From positions 744,001 to 808,000 of the forward strand of contig JACJYZ010000002.1 of the NCBI GenBank assembly GCA_020635855.1: DNA of 64,000 nucleotides. Reading direction: 5' to 3'. Both the position numbers and the translations under genes were made by a program. The stretch is from Flavobacteriales bacterium (GTDB taxonomy: Bacteria; Bacteroidota; Bacteroidia; JACJYZ01). This document shows positions 8,980 to 18,200 of this stretch, piece after piece; within the stretch, counting starts at the first letter, position 1, and each line of letters opens with the position of its first letter. The notes below the pieces were generated by a model. That model saw only the letters and a program-made list of their open reading frames with translations, searched no databases and was not told the origin of the DNA.

Positions 8980-11007
8980 ATGAGGATCCGGATCATTACT
9001 TATATAATTGCCTTGTCTTTGTCAGGTGTGGCCCGGGCCCAGGTGCCTGATTACACCCCAATTGATGGTCACGCTTCCAAGGTACCGCTGGGCGCCTCTC
9101 TTTCCGTTAAAAAACTTTCCAATTACCTGACTTCACCCTATGATGATGATGAGGCCAAAGTAAGAGCCATCTTTCATTGGGTGAGAAGCCACATAAGCTA
9201 CAACGTGCGGGCGTATGCCAGAAACAAGAGAAAGCGTATACCCCCGGGTCGGCTGCTGATTCGCCGCAAGGCCGTTTGCCTCGGTTATGCGGAATTATTC
9301 AAAGCGCTCTGTGAGGCCTCCGGCATAAAGACAGAAGTGGTGGTGGGGTACGACAAGGGTAGCAATTACGAACCCGGCGACCATTTCATCCGCGATGACC
9401 ATGCATGGAACGTCGTGCAGGTGAATGGTACATGGCGACTCGTAGACCCCACCTGGAGTGCCGGCTATATTTCCGATCGGCGCAAAGGACTTATCCCACG
9501 CTTGCTCATCACCCTTGGAGTTGAACTGCCACCCAGGTCACACTTTGAAAAGGCACCTGTTGATCTGTATTTTCTTACCGATCCCAAAGTATTCGCCGAA
9601 GACCACCTGCCCTCCATCTGTGAATGGCAACTGCTCAATCCACCCGTGCCCATGCGTGCGTGGGAGCATGACAGCCTATCATTTTTCTTTGCCACCCCCA
9701 ACGCATTTCCGCCGGCTACATGCGAACCGAACGACAGCCTCCTGCGCCTGGCTGATCATCGCAAAGGCGCCATTATCCCTGCACTGCAGGCGCATGCCTT
9801 TAATCCATTCAACAATCGCGTGATGGCGGAAGGGCTTTACAAACATGCGACTGAATTGGGTCGGGATGCAGCAGGGGTGATGGAAGATGTGTCGGGTGCA
9901 GATCCGATCGCAACCTACGATACCGCCATCGTGCGCCTGAAGCTGGCCAAGCAATATTATATGTCTTACCGCACCGATTGCCGCGAAGAACTCAAATCGT
10001 ACCGCGATAAAAACCGCGATCTGTTCAAATCGTCCAACGAGCTGCTTAACGAACAAATCCGGCTCGATAAAGGACTCATGCGCGCCCTGAGCCGCCACAT
10101 CGCTAACCTCGACCGCGGTGGCGAACAGCACAGAAAAATGAGGGATGCCCTCGCGGCAGAAAACAAAGCGGTGCGCAAACTGCGGCTCGACCAGACCCGC
10201 CACAACCGCAAAGAACCCACCCCGGATCAGCTGGCCGAGCGCGACCAGCTGCTGCAAAGTATCTACCTCAACCACGATACGGCCAGCTCGATCGTTCGCG
10301 AAGACAGCACCCTGATCCGCGTGAAAATTCCCGAGCTCTACACATTCATGCAGCGCGACCGGAACCAGCTCGATAAAGACCGCGACCACATCGTAGCACT
10401 CATTGAAGCACGCACCGACCTGCGCAAACATTTTTCGTTCCAGCGAGAAGATGAACTGAAGGCGCTTTCAGACAGCCTGAGCTACCTCAAACTCTACGGT
10501 GCCTATCTCAGCAACAATGTGCGAGAGCAATTGTATGCCTCCATCCTCAACCAAAAAGAACGTATCAAGGAAGATGGAAAAGCCACCCGCGAACTGCTCA
10601 AGACCAACCTCGACATCGTTCGTAACCTGAAAAAGCTGAGCCAGTATGACATGGGCGAAGATCAGCTATACAAGGAACAGCTGGGGAAACTGATGGCGGA
10701 AAATGAACAGCAGGTGACCTACCACAACCAACAGATATCGGACATGCGCTCCGAACGCATATCCGCTTCCATCGAAAGGAAACGCCTCTACAGTGAGATT
10801 AGGTTATTGGAAAAGGAACGCACCGAAGAACGGAGGCGCTTCGGGCGGTTCAATACGCTCTACAACAACCGCCACGCAAACGAGTACTCGGTCACCACAG
10901 CTGCCATGCAGGCCATTGGCAAGTTGAGCGGTATTTACCGCGACCGCATCTCCAAAATCCGCCAGGCCCAACGCAAGGAAGAAGCCCGTGAGCGAAAGCG
11001 GAAATAA
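8980..11007 (+). CDS. Exported transglutaminase-like protein with long coiled-coil C-terminus
   Basis: 675 residues. The signal peptide is MRIRIITYIIALSLSGVARA. The transglutaminase-like papain-fold domain (about 35-165) carries a complete catalytic triad: Cys100 (KAVCLGYAELF), His141 (DDHAWNVV) and Asp156 (LVDPTWS). After about residue 290 the protein becomes strongly charged and helical to its end (long Arg/Glu/Lys/Gln-rich heptads, ending KEEARERKRK), which should form an extended coiled coil. The family includes proteases and amide-handling enzymes related to transglutaminases; the substrate is unknown. It is followed after 53 bases by a DUF5995 gene with its own promoter-like box. Location is predicted periplasmic or surface. 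Confidence 0.85.
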   Translation: MRIRIITYIIALSLSGVARAQVPDYTPIDGHASKVPLGASLSVKKLSNYLTSPYDDDEAKVRAIFHWVRSHISYNVRAYARNKRKRIPPGRLLIRRKAVCLGYAELFKALCEASGIKTEVVVGYDKGSNYEPGDHFIRDDHAWNVVQVNGTWRLVDPTWSAGYISDRRKGLIPRLLITLGVELPPRSHFEKAPVDLYFLTDPKVFAEDHLPSICEWQLLNPPVPMRAWEHDSLSFFFATPNAFPPATCEPNDSLLRLADHRKGAIIPALQAHAFNPFNNRVMAEGLYKHATELGRDAAGVMEDVSGADPIATYDTAIVRLKLAKQYYMSYRTDCREELKSYRDKNRDLFKSSNELLNEQIRLDKGLMRALSRHIANLDRGGEQHRKMRDALAAENKAVRKLRLDQTRHNRKEPTPDQLAERDQLLQSIYLNHDTASSIVREDSTLIRVKIPELYTFMQRDRNQLDKDRDHIVALIEARTDLRKHFSFQREDELKALSDSLSYLKLYGAYLSNNVREQLYASILNQKERIKEDGKATRELLKTNLDIVRNLKKLSQYDMGEDQLYKEQLGKLMAENEQQVTYHNQQISDMRSERISASIERKRLYSEIRLLEKERTEERRRFGRFNTLYNNRHANEYSVTTAAMQAIGKLSGIYRDRISKIRQAQRKEEARERKRK

Positions 11008-11032
11008 TCCCGGAACGAAGTACCCAATTGGT

Positions 11033-11040
11033 TATCTTCG
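11033..11040 (+). promoter_or_regulatory. Bacteroidota -7 box (TATCTTCG) before the DUF5995 gene
   Basis: Seven of eight positions match TAnnTTTG. It lies 20 bases upstream of ATG 11061, which supports that ATG over the upstream TTG at 11028, because the TTG would lie ahead of the transcription start. Confidence 0.45.
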
Positions 11041-11060
11041 GCCGGAAATCCAACCCTTAT

Positions 11061-11813
11061 ATGCAGGCCAGGGATATACATGAAGTGATCACATTGCTGG
11101 AAGGTATTATTGCCGATGCCACGCATGCCGGAAGTCCGCTCGGGTATTTCCCGGCACTTTACAAAAGGGTGACGGTTTCCGTGCGCGACAAGATCAATGC
11201 GGGTTATTTTGATGACGGCCCAAGGATGGAACGCCTCGACACCACATTTGCCAACCGATACCTGGCAGCATACGATGCATTCCACAGCGGTAGAGCCGAC
11301 AGTCCTTCCTGGCAGCTGGCATTCGAAGCGGCCGGTCGCCGTGAGCTCATCGTGCTGCAGCATCTGTTCGCCGGGATGAACGCCCACATCGGCCTCGACC
11401 TGGCCATTGCCGCCGCCGCCGTTGCACCCGGTGATTCCATCTATCAGCTGAAGGGAGATTTCTTTAAGATCAATGAGGTGCTCGGGAACCTGGTGAACAC
11501 GGTGCAGGATGAACTTTCCGTCATCTGGCCCATGATGCGATGGATCGACCGCATCGGTAAACGTATGGACGAGAGCCTCGCCATCTTTAGCATGGATGTT
11601 GCCCGCGATGCCGCATGGCAACTGGCCTGCGAGCTCGCTGCTCTTCCCGATCAGGCCGCAAGGGATGCTGCCATCGCTGCCAAAGATGTCCGCGTGACCG
11701 CTTTCGGAGGGAAGCTCATCAACCCCGGATTTTTGCTGAATGTGGTTCGTGTGGTGGTCCGCCTGACCGAGCGCGGAAATGTACCGCACAAGATATCCAC
11801 GCTGAATGCCTGA
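11061..11813 (+). CDS. DUF5995 family protein
   Basis: 250 residues from ATG (MQARDIHEVITLLEGIIADA). Soluble and mostly helical, with no signal peptide. Sequence features fit the DUF5995 family: LGYFPALYKRVTVSVRDKI, a histidine-containing LQHLFAGMNAHIGLDLAIAAA segment and a final basic helix NPGFLLNVVRVVVRLTERGN. The biochemical role of the family is unknown; the conserved NAHI segment could bind a metal or cofactor, but that is speculation. It lies between the transglutaminase-like gene and the amidase gene, each apparently with its own promoter. Confidence 0.75.
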   Translation: MQARDIHEVITLLEGIIADATHAGSPLGYFPALYKRVTVSVRDKINAGYFDDGPRMERLDTTFANRYLAAYDAFHSGRADSPSWQLAFEAAGRRELIVLQHLFAGMNAHIGLDLAIAAAAVAPGDSIYQLKGDFFKINEVLGNLVNTVQDELSVIWPMMRWIDRIGKRMDESLAIFSMDVARDAAWQLACELAALPDQAARDAAIAAKDVRVTAFGGKLINPGFLLNVVRVVVRLTERGNVPHKISTLNA

Positions 11814-11851
11814 CCCTCCTGTGCCAGGTTGCACACGTGAAGGGGAGGTCT

Positions 11852-11859
11852 TACATTAG
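11852..11859 (+). promoter_or_regulatory. -7 box (TACATTAG) of the amidase gene
   Basis: Matches TAnnTTTG at seven of eight positions. A TTG trinucleotide at 11829-11831 lies 20 bases upstream, where the -33 element is expected. The amidase ATG follows 23 bases downstream. Confidence 0.45.
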
Positions 11860-11882
11860 CGCGACCAAAACACCCTCTTGTC

Positions 11883-13487
11883 ATGAAAAACATCCTTCGC
11901 CTGCTGGCCCTGACCGTGCCGGCCCTCTTCCTTTTTTCCTGTGAAAACAAAGCGCCGGAAACGTCTTCCGGGCCCGTTGTGACTGAGGCAGAACCCGCAG
12001 CTTTCGCATACGAGGAGTACACCATCGAACAACTCCGCGAAGGATACCGTGATGGCAAGTTCACCATTGAAAGTGTGGTGAAGGCGTACCTCGATCGCAT
12101 CCAGGCAGTGGATGATGACGGGCCGCATCTGAATGCGGTGATCCAGGTGAACCCCGATGCACTTGCCATCGCGAAGGCATTGGATGAAGAACTGAAACAG
12201 GGAAAAGTGCGCGGACCGATGCACGGCATTCCCGTTCTGCTGAAAGATAACATTGATACGCATGACCAGATGGAGACCACCGCAGGCTCACGTGCGCTGC
12301 TGGGATCACACCCGTTGAACGACAGCTGGGTGGCTAAGAAATTGCGCGACGCCGGTGCCGTGATCATCGGGAAAACCAACCTGAGCGAATGGGCCAATTT
12401 CCGTGGTGACCTGTCCAGCAGCGGATGGAGCGGCGTAGGTGGTCAGACCAAAAACCCGTACAAGCTTGATCGCAATCCGTGTGGCTCCAGCTCCGGTTCG
12501 GGTGTGGCCGTTTCGTCCAACCTGTGTATGGTTGCTATCGGCACCGAAACCAACGGATCCATTGTGTGCCCATCCACTGCGAACGGCATTGTAGGTATCA
12601 AGCCAACGGTCGGACTGATCAGCCGCTCCGGTGTGGTGCCCATCTCATTTACACAAGACACACCCGGTCCCATGGCACGCACCGTTACCGATGCGGCCAT
12701 TTGCCTGGGCACGATGGTAGGGGTTGACAGCGCCGACAGCAAGACGGCTGCCAGCGAAGGACACTACCTGACCGACTATACGCCGTTCCTGAAAGCGGAC
12801 GGACTCAAAGGCAAGCGCATCGGGTTGTACAAAGGAACCTATGGTGTGAACTTCAAGGTGGATACACTGATGGAACAGGCGGTGAAATTCCTGAAGTCAC
12901 AGGGCGCAGAGGTCATCGAACTCGACCGCATTTCAGATGCCGATGCGAACGGACCTTCCTTTGAAGTGATGCTGTATGAATTCAAAGACGGCCTCAACAA
13001 ATACCTGTCTTCACTCGGTCCTGATGCACCCATCAAGAACCTGGAAGACCTGATCGCTTTTAATAAGAAGGACAGTGTGGAGCTCAACTTCTACAACCAA
13101 TCCCTGGTGGAAATGGCGCAGGCGAAGGGCGACCTCACCGACGCAGCATACCAGAAAGCGCTGGCAACCATGCACAAGGCCATGCGTGAGAACGGCATCG
13201 ACAAGGTGATGAAAAACAACAACCTCGACGCCATCATGGGCGCCACCGGTTCACCAGCCTGGAAAACCGATCACACCAACGGGGATGCGTTCCAGGTGAG
13301 CAGTTCATCTCCTGCCGCTATCGCCGGCTACCCGAACATATCCGTTCCGATGGGCAACATCGACGGGTTGCCGGTGGGCATTTCGTTCTTCGGACGCGCC
13401 TGGAGCGAACCTGTGCTGATTGAGATCGCATACGGTTTTGAGCAAGGCACGCACCAACGGATTGTGCCGAGGTTTTTGCCGGAGTAG
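11883..13487 (+). CDS. Amidase-signature hydrolase, lipoprotein
   Basis: 534 residues. The lipoprotein signal peptide ends in the lipobox LFSC (Cys20), so the enzyme is anchored in a membrane facing the periplasm or outside. The amidase-signature core carries the Ser-cisSer-Lys triad: Lys121 (VLLKDNIDT), the cis-Ser in CGSSSGSG (about 202-203) and the nucleophile Ser226 in ETNGSIVCPS. Such enzymes hydrolyse amide bonds of small molecules or peptides; GatA belongs to the same fold, but a lipoprotein copy with no gatB/gatC nearby argues for a catabolic role. Full length for the family, with an intact C-terminal segment (GLPVGISFFGRAWSEPVL). Exact substrate unknown. Confidence 0.9.
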   Translation: MKNILRLLALTVPALFLFSCENKAPETSSGPVVTEAEPAAFAYEEYTIEQLREGYRDGKFTIESVVKAYLDRIQAVDDDGPHLNAVIQVNPDALAIAKALDEELKQGKVRGPMHGIPVLLKDNIDTHDQMETTAGSRALLGSHPLNDSWVAKKLRDAGAVIIGKTNLSEWANFRGDLSSSGWSGVGGQTKNPYKLDRNPCGSSSGSGVAVSSNLCMVAIGTETNGSIVCPSTANGIVGIKPTVGLISRSGVVPISFTQDTPGPMARTVTDAAICLGTMVGVDSADSKTAASEGHYLTDYTPFLKADGLKGKRIGLYKGTYGVNFKVDTLMEQAVKFLKSQGAEVIELDRISDADANGPSFEVMLYEFKDGLNKYLSSLGPDAPIKNLEDLIAFNKKDSVELNFYNQSLVEMAQAKGDLTDAAYQKALATMHKAMRENGIDKVMKNNNLDAIMGATGSPAWKTDHTNGDAFQVSSSSPAAIAGYPNISVPMGNIDGLPVGISFFGRAWSEPVLIEIAYGFEQGTHQRIVPRFLPE

Positions 13488-13499
13488 CGGGCGGGTAAC

Positions 13500-14276
13500 C
13501 TATTTCGGATACCGCAGGGAACGGCGCAACGACCAGCGCACCCGGCGTCGTTGTTTCTTGGCGAGATCTTCCTTTGAATAGGCAAATTCTTCGCTGCGGC
13601 CCAGTTGCTTTTCTTGTTTGTAGGCTTCGGACATCGTATGACTGATCTCGTGTACACCTATGAGGTAATAGTATAACCGGAGCGTTCCGGGATCCCATCT
13701 TTTCTTGTATTTGAGCAGGGTGTCCGCATCCTTTCCCTGAACCACAGATTCGGTAGAGTCCAATAGCAGGAACAGGCTTTCGTGGTCAAGGTTCATGTCA
13801 GGATGTTTCATGTACCGGAATGAACCGAGAAAGACCCGGATGGTGATCTCTTTGCGCACATTTCCACCGTCATGCTCAGGAATCCAGGTGGTGTCTTGTC
13901 CGACTTCTGGGTTTGCGTGTCCTCCAATCAGATGGAATATTTGGTCTTCGTCTTTTCTGAAACCTATATGGTCACTCACTTCCAGGGTAACATGCGATTT
14001 GGTTTTCAGCAGGTGCACCAGCGCTTCTTTGCCACGGGGTGTGACCCACAACGTGTTCAATAGGTTTTTGGCTTTCTGGTTGGTGTTCGGACTGAAAGCC
14101 AGCTTGCGCGGAGAAAGCACTTCAACGGTGAACGGATTGCCCTGCTTGGTGTACAGCGTACCCTTCAGGCCGTCGTAAGCGTGTCGCCCCGGCTTGAACG
14201 AGGCGGTCAGCAATAGCACCAGGCAGGGTAGGGCGAAGCGGGGAACCGGGGTGAGATGTGACGTCCATTTTCTCAT
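13500..14276 (-). CDS. Exported protein of unknown function with an HExxH motif
   Basis: 258 residues from the second ATG (MRKWTSHL); the first in-frame start at 14300 adds 8 residues that do not improve the signal peptide. An N-terminal hydrophobic segment (FALPCLVLLLTASF) directs export. Near the C-terminus is VHEISHTMSEAYKQE, which has the HExxH pattern of zinc metallopeptidases; no third ligand can be assigned with confidence, and the region after it is very basic (KKQRRRVRWSLRRSLRYP). I do not recognise the family. It converges on the amidase gene with only 12 bases between the stop codons. It could be a peptidase or a structural protein with a chance motif. Confidence 0.65.
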   Translation of the reverse strand: MRKWTSHLTPVPRFALPCLVLLLTASFKPGRHAYDGLKGTLYTKQGNPFTVEVLSPRKLAFSPNTNQKAKNLLNTLWVTPRGKEALVHLLKTKSHVTLEVSDHIGFRKDEDQIFHLIGGHANPEVGQDTTWIPEHDGGNVRKEITIRVFLGSFRYMKHPDMNLDHESLFLLLDSTESVVQGKDADTLLKYKKRWDPGTLRLYYYLIGVHEISHTMSEAYKQEKQLGRSEEFAYSKEDLAKKQRRRVRWSLRRSLRYPK

Positions 14277-14339
14277 CTTAGCTATGAACGTTGGGCCCAT
14301 GCATCGGGTTGCATGATTGAATTCCCCTGTTGCGATGGT

Positions 14340-14639
14340 TTACTTTCTTTTCTTCCAACCCTCAGGATTCAGGGAAGTGTGGAATATGGCCAATACCGTT
14401 ACTTCCCGTCCCTTTTCGTCAATGGTAAAATGAACCATGAAAGGAAATTTCTTCAATGGAAGGCAATGTATGTTCTCGTAGCGAATCTGGAAGAATGGAT
14501 TGGTCCTGAGTTTGGAAAAAGAGGTTTTTACCTGGGCGTGGAACTTTCGACCGAGACCTGGTTGTTGTTGATTGTACCAGTCAATGGCGTGCTGGATATC
14601 ACTATGTGCATCCTGCTCAATTTTGATCTTGAAGGACAT
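14340..14639 (-). CDS. RelE/ParE-family toxin
   Basis: 99 residues with the compact RelE/ParE layout: a first helix with AHSDIQHAIDWYNQQQPGLG, then FHAQVKTSFSKLRTNPFFQIRYENIHCLPLKKFPFMVHFTIDE and a final strand TVLAIFHTSLNPEGW. Members either cleave mRNA on the ribosome or poison gyrase; the sequence does not say which. The gene starts 2 bases after the stop of the antitoxin gene, so both are on one transcript in the usual antitoxin-first order. No direct repeats surround this pair, unlike the VapBC module at 23.6 kb. Confidence 0.85.
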   Translation of the reverse strand: MSFKIKIEQDAHSDIQHAIDWYNQQQPGLGRKFHAQVKTSFSKLRTNPFFQIRYENIHCLPLKKFPFMVHFTIDEKGREVTVLAIFHTSLNPEGWKKRK

Positions 14640-14641
14640 GC

Positions 14642-14848
14642 CTAGTCCAGCCGGAAATCATCCTTTACCTTGTCCCAATCAAGAAGCCGATCGGGGTTTT
14701 GAGCTGATTTTTTCATCCGCTCCCTTACGATGGCTTTGTGCTCTTCGGGAATATCAGGTTGCTCGGTTACCTCTAAGCCCAGTTGTTTGATCAGTTCCAC
14801 AAAAAAACCGAATCGCTTGTCGGGTATTTTTACGGTCACTTCTTTCAT
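14642..14848 (-). CDS. Antitoxin of the RelE/ParE-type module
   Basis: 68 residues: an N-terminal strand MKEVTVKIPDKRFGFFVELIKQLG followed by an acidic, helical tail (PEEHKAIVRERMKKSAQNPDRLLDWDKVKDDF). This resembles the short addiction-module components that pair with RelE/ParE toxins in Bacteroidota. The N-terminus probably makes the dimer and operator contact, and the tail probably wraps the toxin. It is the first gene of the two-gene operon, and autoregulation is expected from the family. Confidence 0.75.
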   Translation of the reverse strand: MKEVTVKIPDKRFGFFVELIKQLGLEVTEQPDIPEEHKAIVRERMKKSAQNPDRLLDWDKVKDDFRLD

Positions 14849-15003
14849 GGTTGTAGTCTTTGATCACCCGGTGCAATGTCTGAAACGGGGGCAACATTGC
14901 TTTATCGCTATAAATGTACGAAATCAGGAGATGAAATGTTTTGTGATGAAAAAACATCAAGCTCGTAAGCCGCAAGAACAAGCGACGAAGCCCGAACCCC
15001 TGC

Positions 15004-15150
15004 CATCTAGCCCCGATAGAAGCGGCACCCTTTGAAGAGGTTTGCTTGTCCGTCCGGAGCGTAGCGTAGGCGGGTGGTTTGTTGTTTGTAGTTGGTGAAG
15101 CATTCTCCGAGCCAAAATTGACAAGGGTATAGCGGATAGCGGGACGGCAG
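15004..15150 (+). ncRNA. Candidate Flavo-1-like structured RNA
   Basis: The left end reads TAGCCCCGATAGAAGCGG then CACCCTTTG; the right end reads CAAGGG then TATAGCGGATAGCGGGAC. CCCTT/AAGGG and CCC/GGG can pair around an internal loop made of GATAGAAG and CGGATAG. This is the pattern I associate with the Flavo-1 RNA motif of Bacteroidota, whose function is unknown. A terminator at 15193-15228 follows and no protein gene occupies 14849-15248. Recognition is from memory, so the family name is provisional. Confidence 0.45.
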
Positions 15151-15192
15151 TTTGAGAGAACGATAAACGTACCGCTTCAAACTACCCAAAAG

Positions 15193-15228
15193 AAAAACGG
15201 CTGCCAAGCGGAATGGACAGCCGTTTTT
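15193..15228. terminator. Bidirectional terminator between the candidate RNA and the T9SS gene
   Basis: Stem AAAAACGGCTG / CAGCCGTTTTT with a 14-base loop. It has A- and T-runs built into both arms, so it can end the rightward RNA and the leftward gene that stops at 15249. Confidence 0.85.
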
Positions 15229-15248
15229 CTCTTACTTCCCTGGCAGCG

Positions 15249-18200
15249 TTAGTGGCTGATCACCACGTGATGGGAACTTTCTTTCAGACCATTCATTACC
15301 TTCACTATGTAGTTGCCACCCGGGAGTTGAGTTAAATCGTAACTGAACAATCCGTTCACCGTGCTGGAGTAGGTGTGGTACAGTTCCTGTCCGAGCATGT
15401 TCATCACCCGGATTTCCACCGTTCTTGCACCGTTGTTGTCGAACTTCACATACAGCCTGTCTTGCGCCGGGTTGGGGTACACCGTTACTGCTTCATCCTG
15501 GTTCGGCATGTCGGGTAGGTCGGTGCAGGTTACGCTGGCGATTACCGGCGTACGGGCGCTGGCACATCCCTGCTCGCGTACTTCCCAGTCGTAGAAATAG
15601 TAGTAGTATCCGGTGGGATCGGTTCCCGCGCTGGAGCGGTTGATGGACACCAGGCCTGAGAGGACATACGGATACGACGGGCTGTCGCTGTTGCGGTAGA
15701 GGTCAACCGGACTTCCGTCATCGGAGATTTTGATGAAGTAGTCGGTTCCGGGGTCAAGGTTGAAGCCGAGGTTGATGCGGCTTGCACCTGCCGGGAAGTT
15801 AACCACCGAGCTGGCCACCACGTTGGTGGTTGCATCCTGCACTTCCACGGTGCGGTTGCCGGCCGTGTTGGCATATACATACACGCTGTTGATGGTGGTG
15901 GGGGCGAGGATGTCGAAGTACAGTCCGTGCGTGTTGCCGGAAGTGTAATATCCGCCGCCGCCGAATGTGTTATCCGTGGGGCCTACATTTTGCACGGGTC
16001 CGATGGTTTCTTCCGCCACATAGAAGGTGTCGGTGGCGGTTACGTTCGGACTGTAAGTGCTTCCGGTGTGCAGCAGGTTGCCGTTGGAGGAAGCGTCGTA
16101 CCAGTTGAGGCTGCCTGTTCCGGAACCTGTGGCGGAGAGGTTCACTGTGCCGGCGCCGCAGATCTGGCCGTCGGTGCCTGTGGGCGGATTCAGGATTTCA
16201 ACTGTGATATAGGAAGATTTGGTGGTGGAGTTGGAACCGTTGGAATTGGAAACGGTCAGCTTCACGGTATACACGCCGCTGGTGGCGTATGTATGGGATG
16301 GGTTTTGCTGGGTGGATGTACCGCCGTCGCCGAATTCCCATGCCCAGGTATCGGGTGAGGGCAGGGATTGATCTGTGAATTGCACGGCGCCGCTGCAGCT
16401 CTTGGTTACATTGGAGGTGAATTCAGGCAGTGGAGGTCCTTGTGCATATGTGTCTGTTTCCCATATGCCGCGTCCGTAGGTAGCGGCTCTGAGCTTGTCG
16501 ATGCCGTACGCGATTTCCAATTCGCTGATCTCAACCAACGGCAGGTTGGCAGTATAAGGAACCCATCCGCCCGTGTTGTCATCCCGGTAGTATATACCTG
16601 GGGACATGCCCACGTAAATGCCATTCTCCGCATTGTCATCCATGACCACACATTGTGCGGCAACGGCGGGAAGTCCGGCTGAGATGTTGGTCCATGTGCC
16701 GCCTCCGTTCTTGGATTCGTACACCTTGGAGCCGGTGTTGGCCACTATGACGTGTTGCGGGTCGTCGGGATCCACGGTGATCCAGTTGACGTTGCCGGTA
16801 AGGCCGCTGCTGATGCTGGTCCATGATGGGGAGGCAGCGGTGGCGTTGGATGTGCGCCAGATGTTGTTGTCTCTTGAGATGTAAATGTAATCGCGGTTGC
16901 TGGCGGCGATGGCGGATGCATCGATGTTGCCGCCCACGGTGATGGAGCTGGTTACGTTGGTCCATGACCCGCCCTCACCTCCGTTGGTGTGGCGGTAGAG
17001 GTCGGTAAAGCAACCGTAAATGATCTTGGGGTCCACCGGATCCATCAGGTAGGGAGTGACCCAGTTGCCCTGGTCGGGTGTGGTGAGGTTGGAGCGGGTT
17101 TGTCCTTTGTCTTTTGACTTGTAAAGGTCACCATAATACAAAGTGCCGTAATGGATGTTCGCGTTGGTATGATCGATCATGACCTCCATGCCGTCCGCTC
17201 CCATCCAGTCTACCCACTGACCTTTGGACACCATGGATGAAAGTCCGTTGTCCTGTGCGCCGCCGGCGAGTACGTAGGGATCGGTTTTACTAGTGGCCAT
17301 TCGGTAGAACTGGCGGATGCCGGTGCCGGTGGTGAGGTCGGTCCAGTCGCCGCCCTGGTTGGTGCTTTTATAGATACCGCCGTCGGAACCGGAGTACATG
17401 GTGCCGTTCACATACATCAGCACTTCCACATCTGCGTGGTTGTAGCCGATGCTGTTGGGCAGGCTCCAGTAGGTTTCGATGGTGAAGTCGGTACCGCCGT
17501 TGGTGGACTTCCAGCATTGGATACCGGCGATGTGTACTTCTTCGGCATTGGAGGGGGAGGCACAGATGGCCATGTCGCGGCTGGCCTGGCCACCGCTATC
17601 GCTGCCGTCATCTGCATAACCGAGGTAGTTTTTGCTGGAGCTGTTGCGAACGGTGAAGCTGGTGCCGCCGTTGGTAGAGCGGTACAAGCGGCCGTATTGG
17701 CTGCCGGATTTCTGCAGGAGGTATACGTATTCGGGGTTGGCGGCGGTCACGGCCATTTTCATGCGTTCGCTGGTGGTGAATCCGCTGGTGATTTTGGTGA
17801 AGTTGTTGCCGCCGTCGGTGGAGCGGTAGTAGTCGTCACCGCATGCGTGGATCACGCTTTCGTCACCGGGTTTGAACTCCATGTCTTCGATCTTGGCGGA
17901 AAGGATCTTGGTCCATGTGGTACCGCCGTTGGTGGATTTCCAGATACCGGAGGATGCGGAAGACGCGAAGACCAGTCCGGGTGTGTTTTTGCTCACCAGC
18001 ACCCGTCGGATGTTGCCTGAGAGGCCGGTGCCGGTGGCGTTCCATGTGGTGCCGCCGTCGGTTGTTTTCAATACTTTGCCTGCGGCGTTGCCCAGGTACA
18101 CGGTGTTTACATCATTCGGGTCGATGGTCAGGGACCAGATGGTCATGCTGCTCATGTCGTCTCCGACGGGTGTCCAGTTGTTGGCGCCGTCGGTGCTTTT

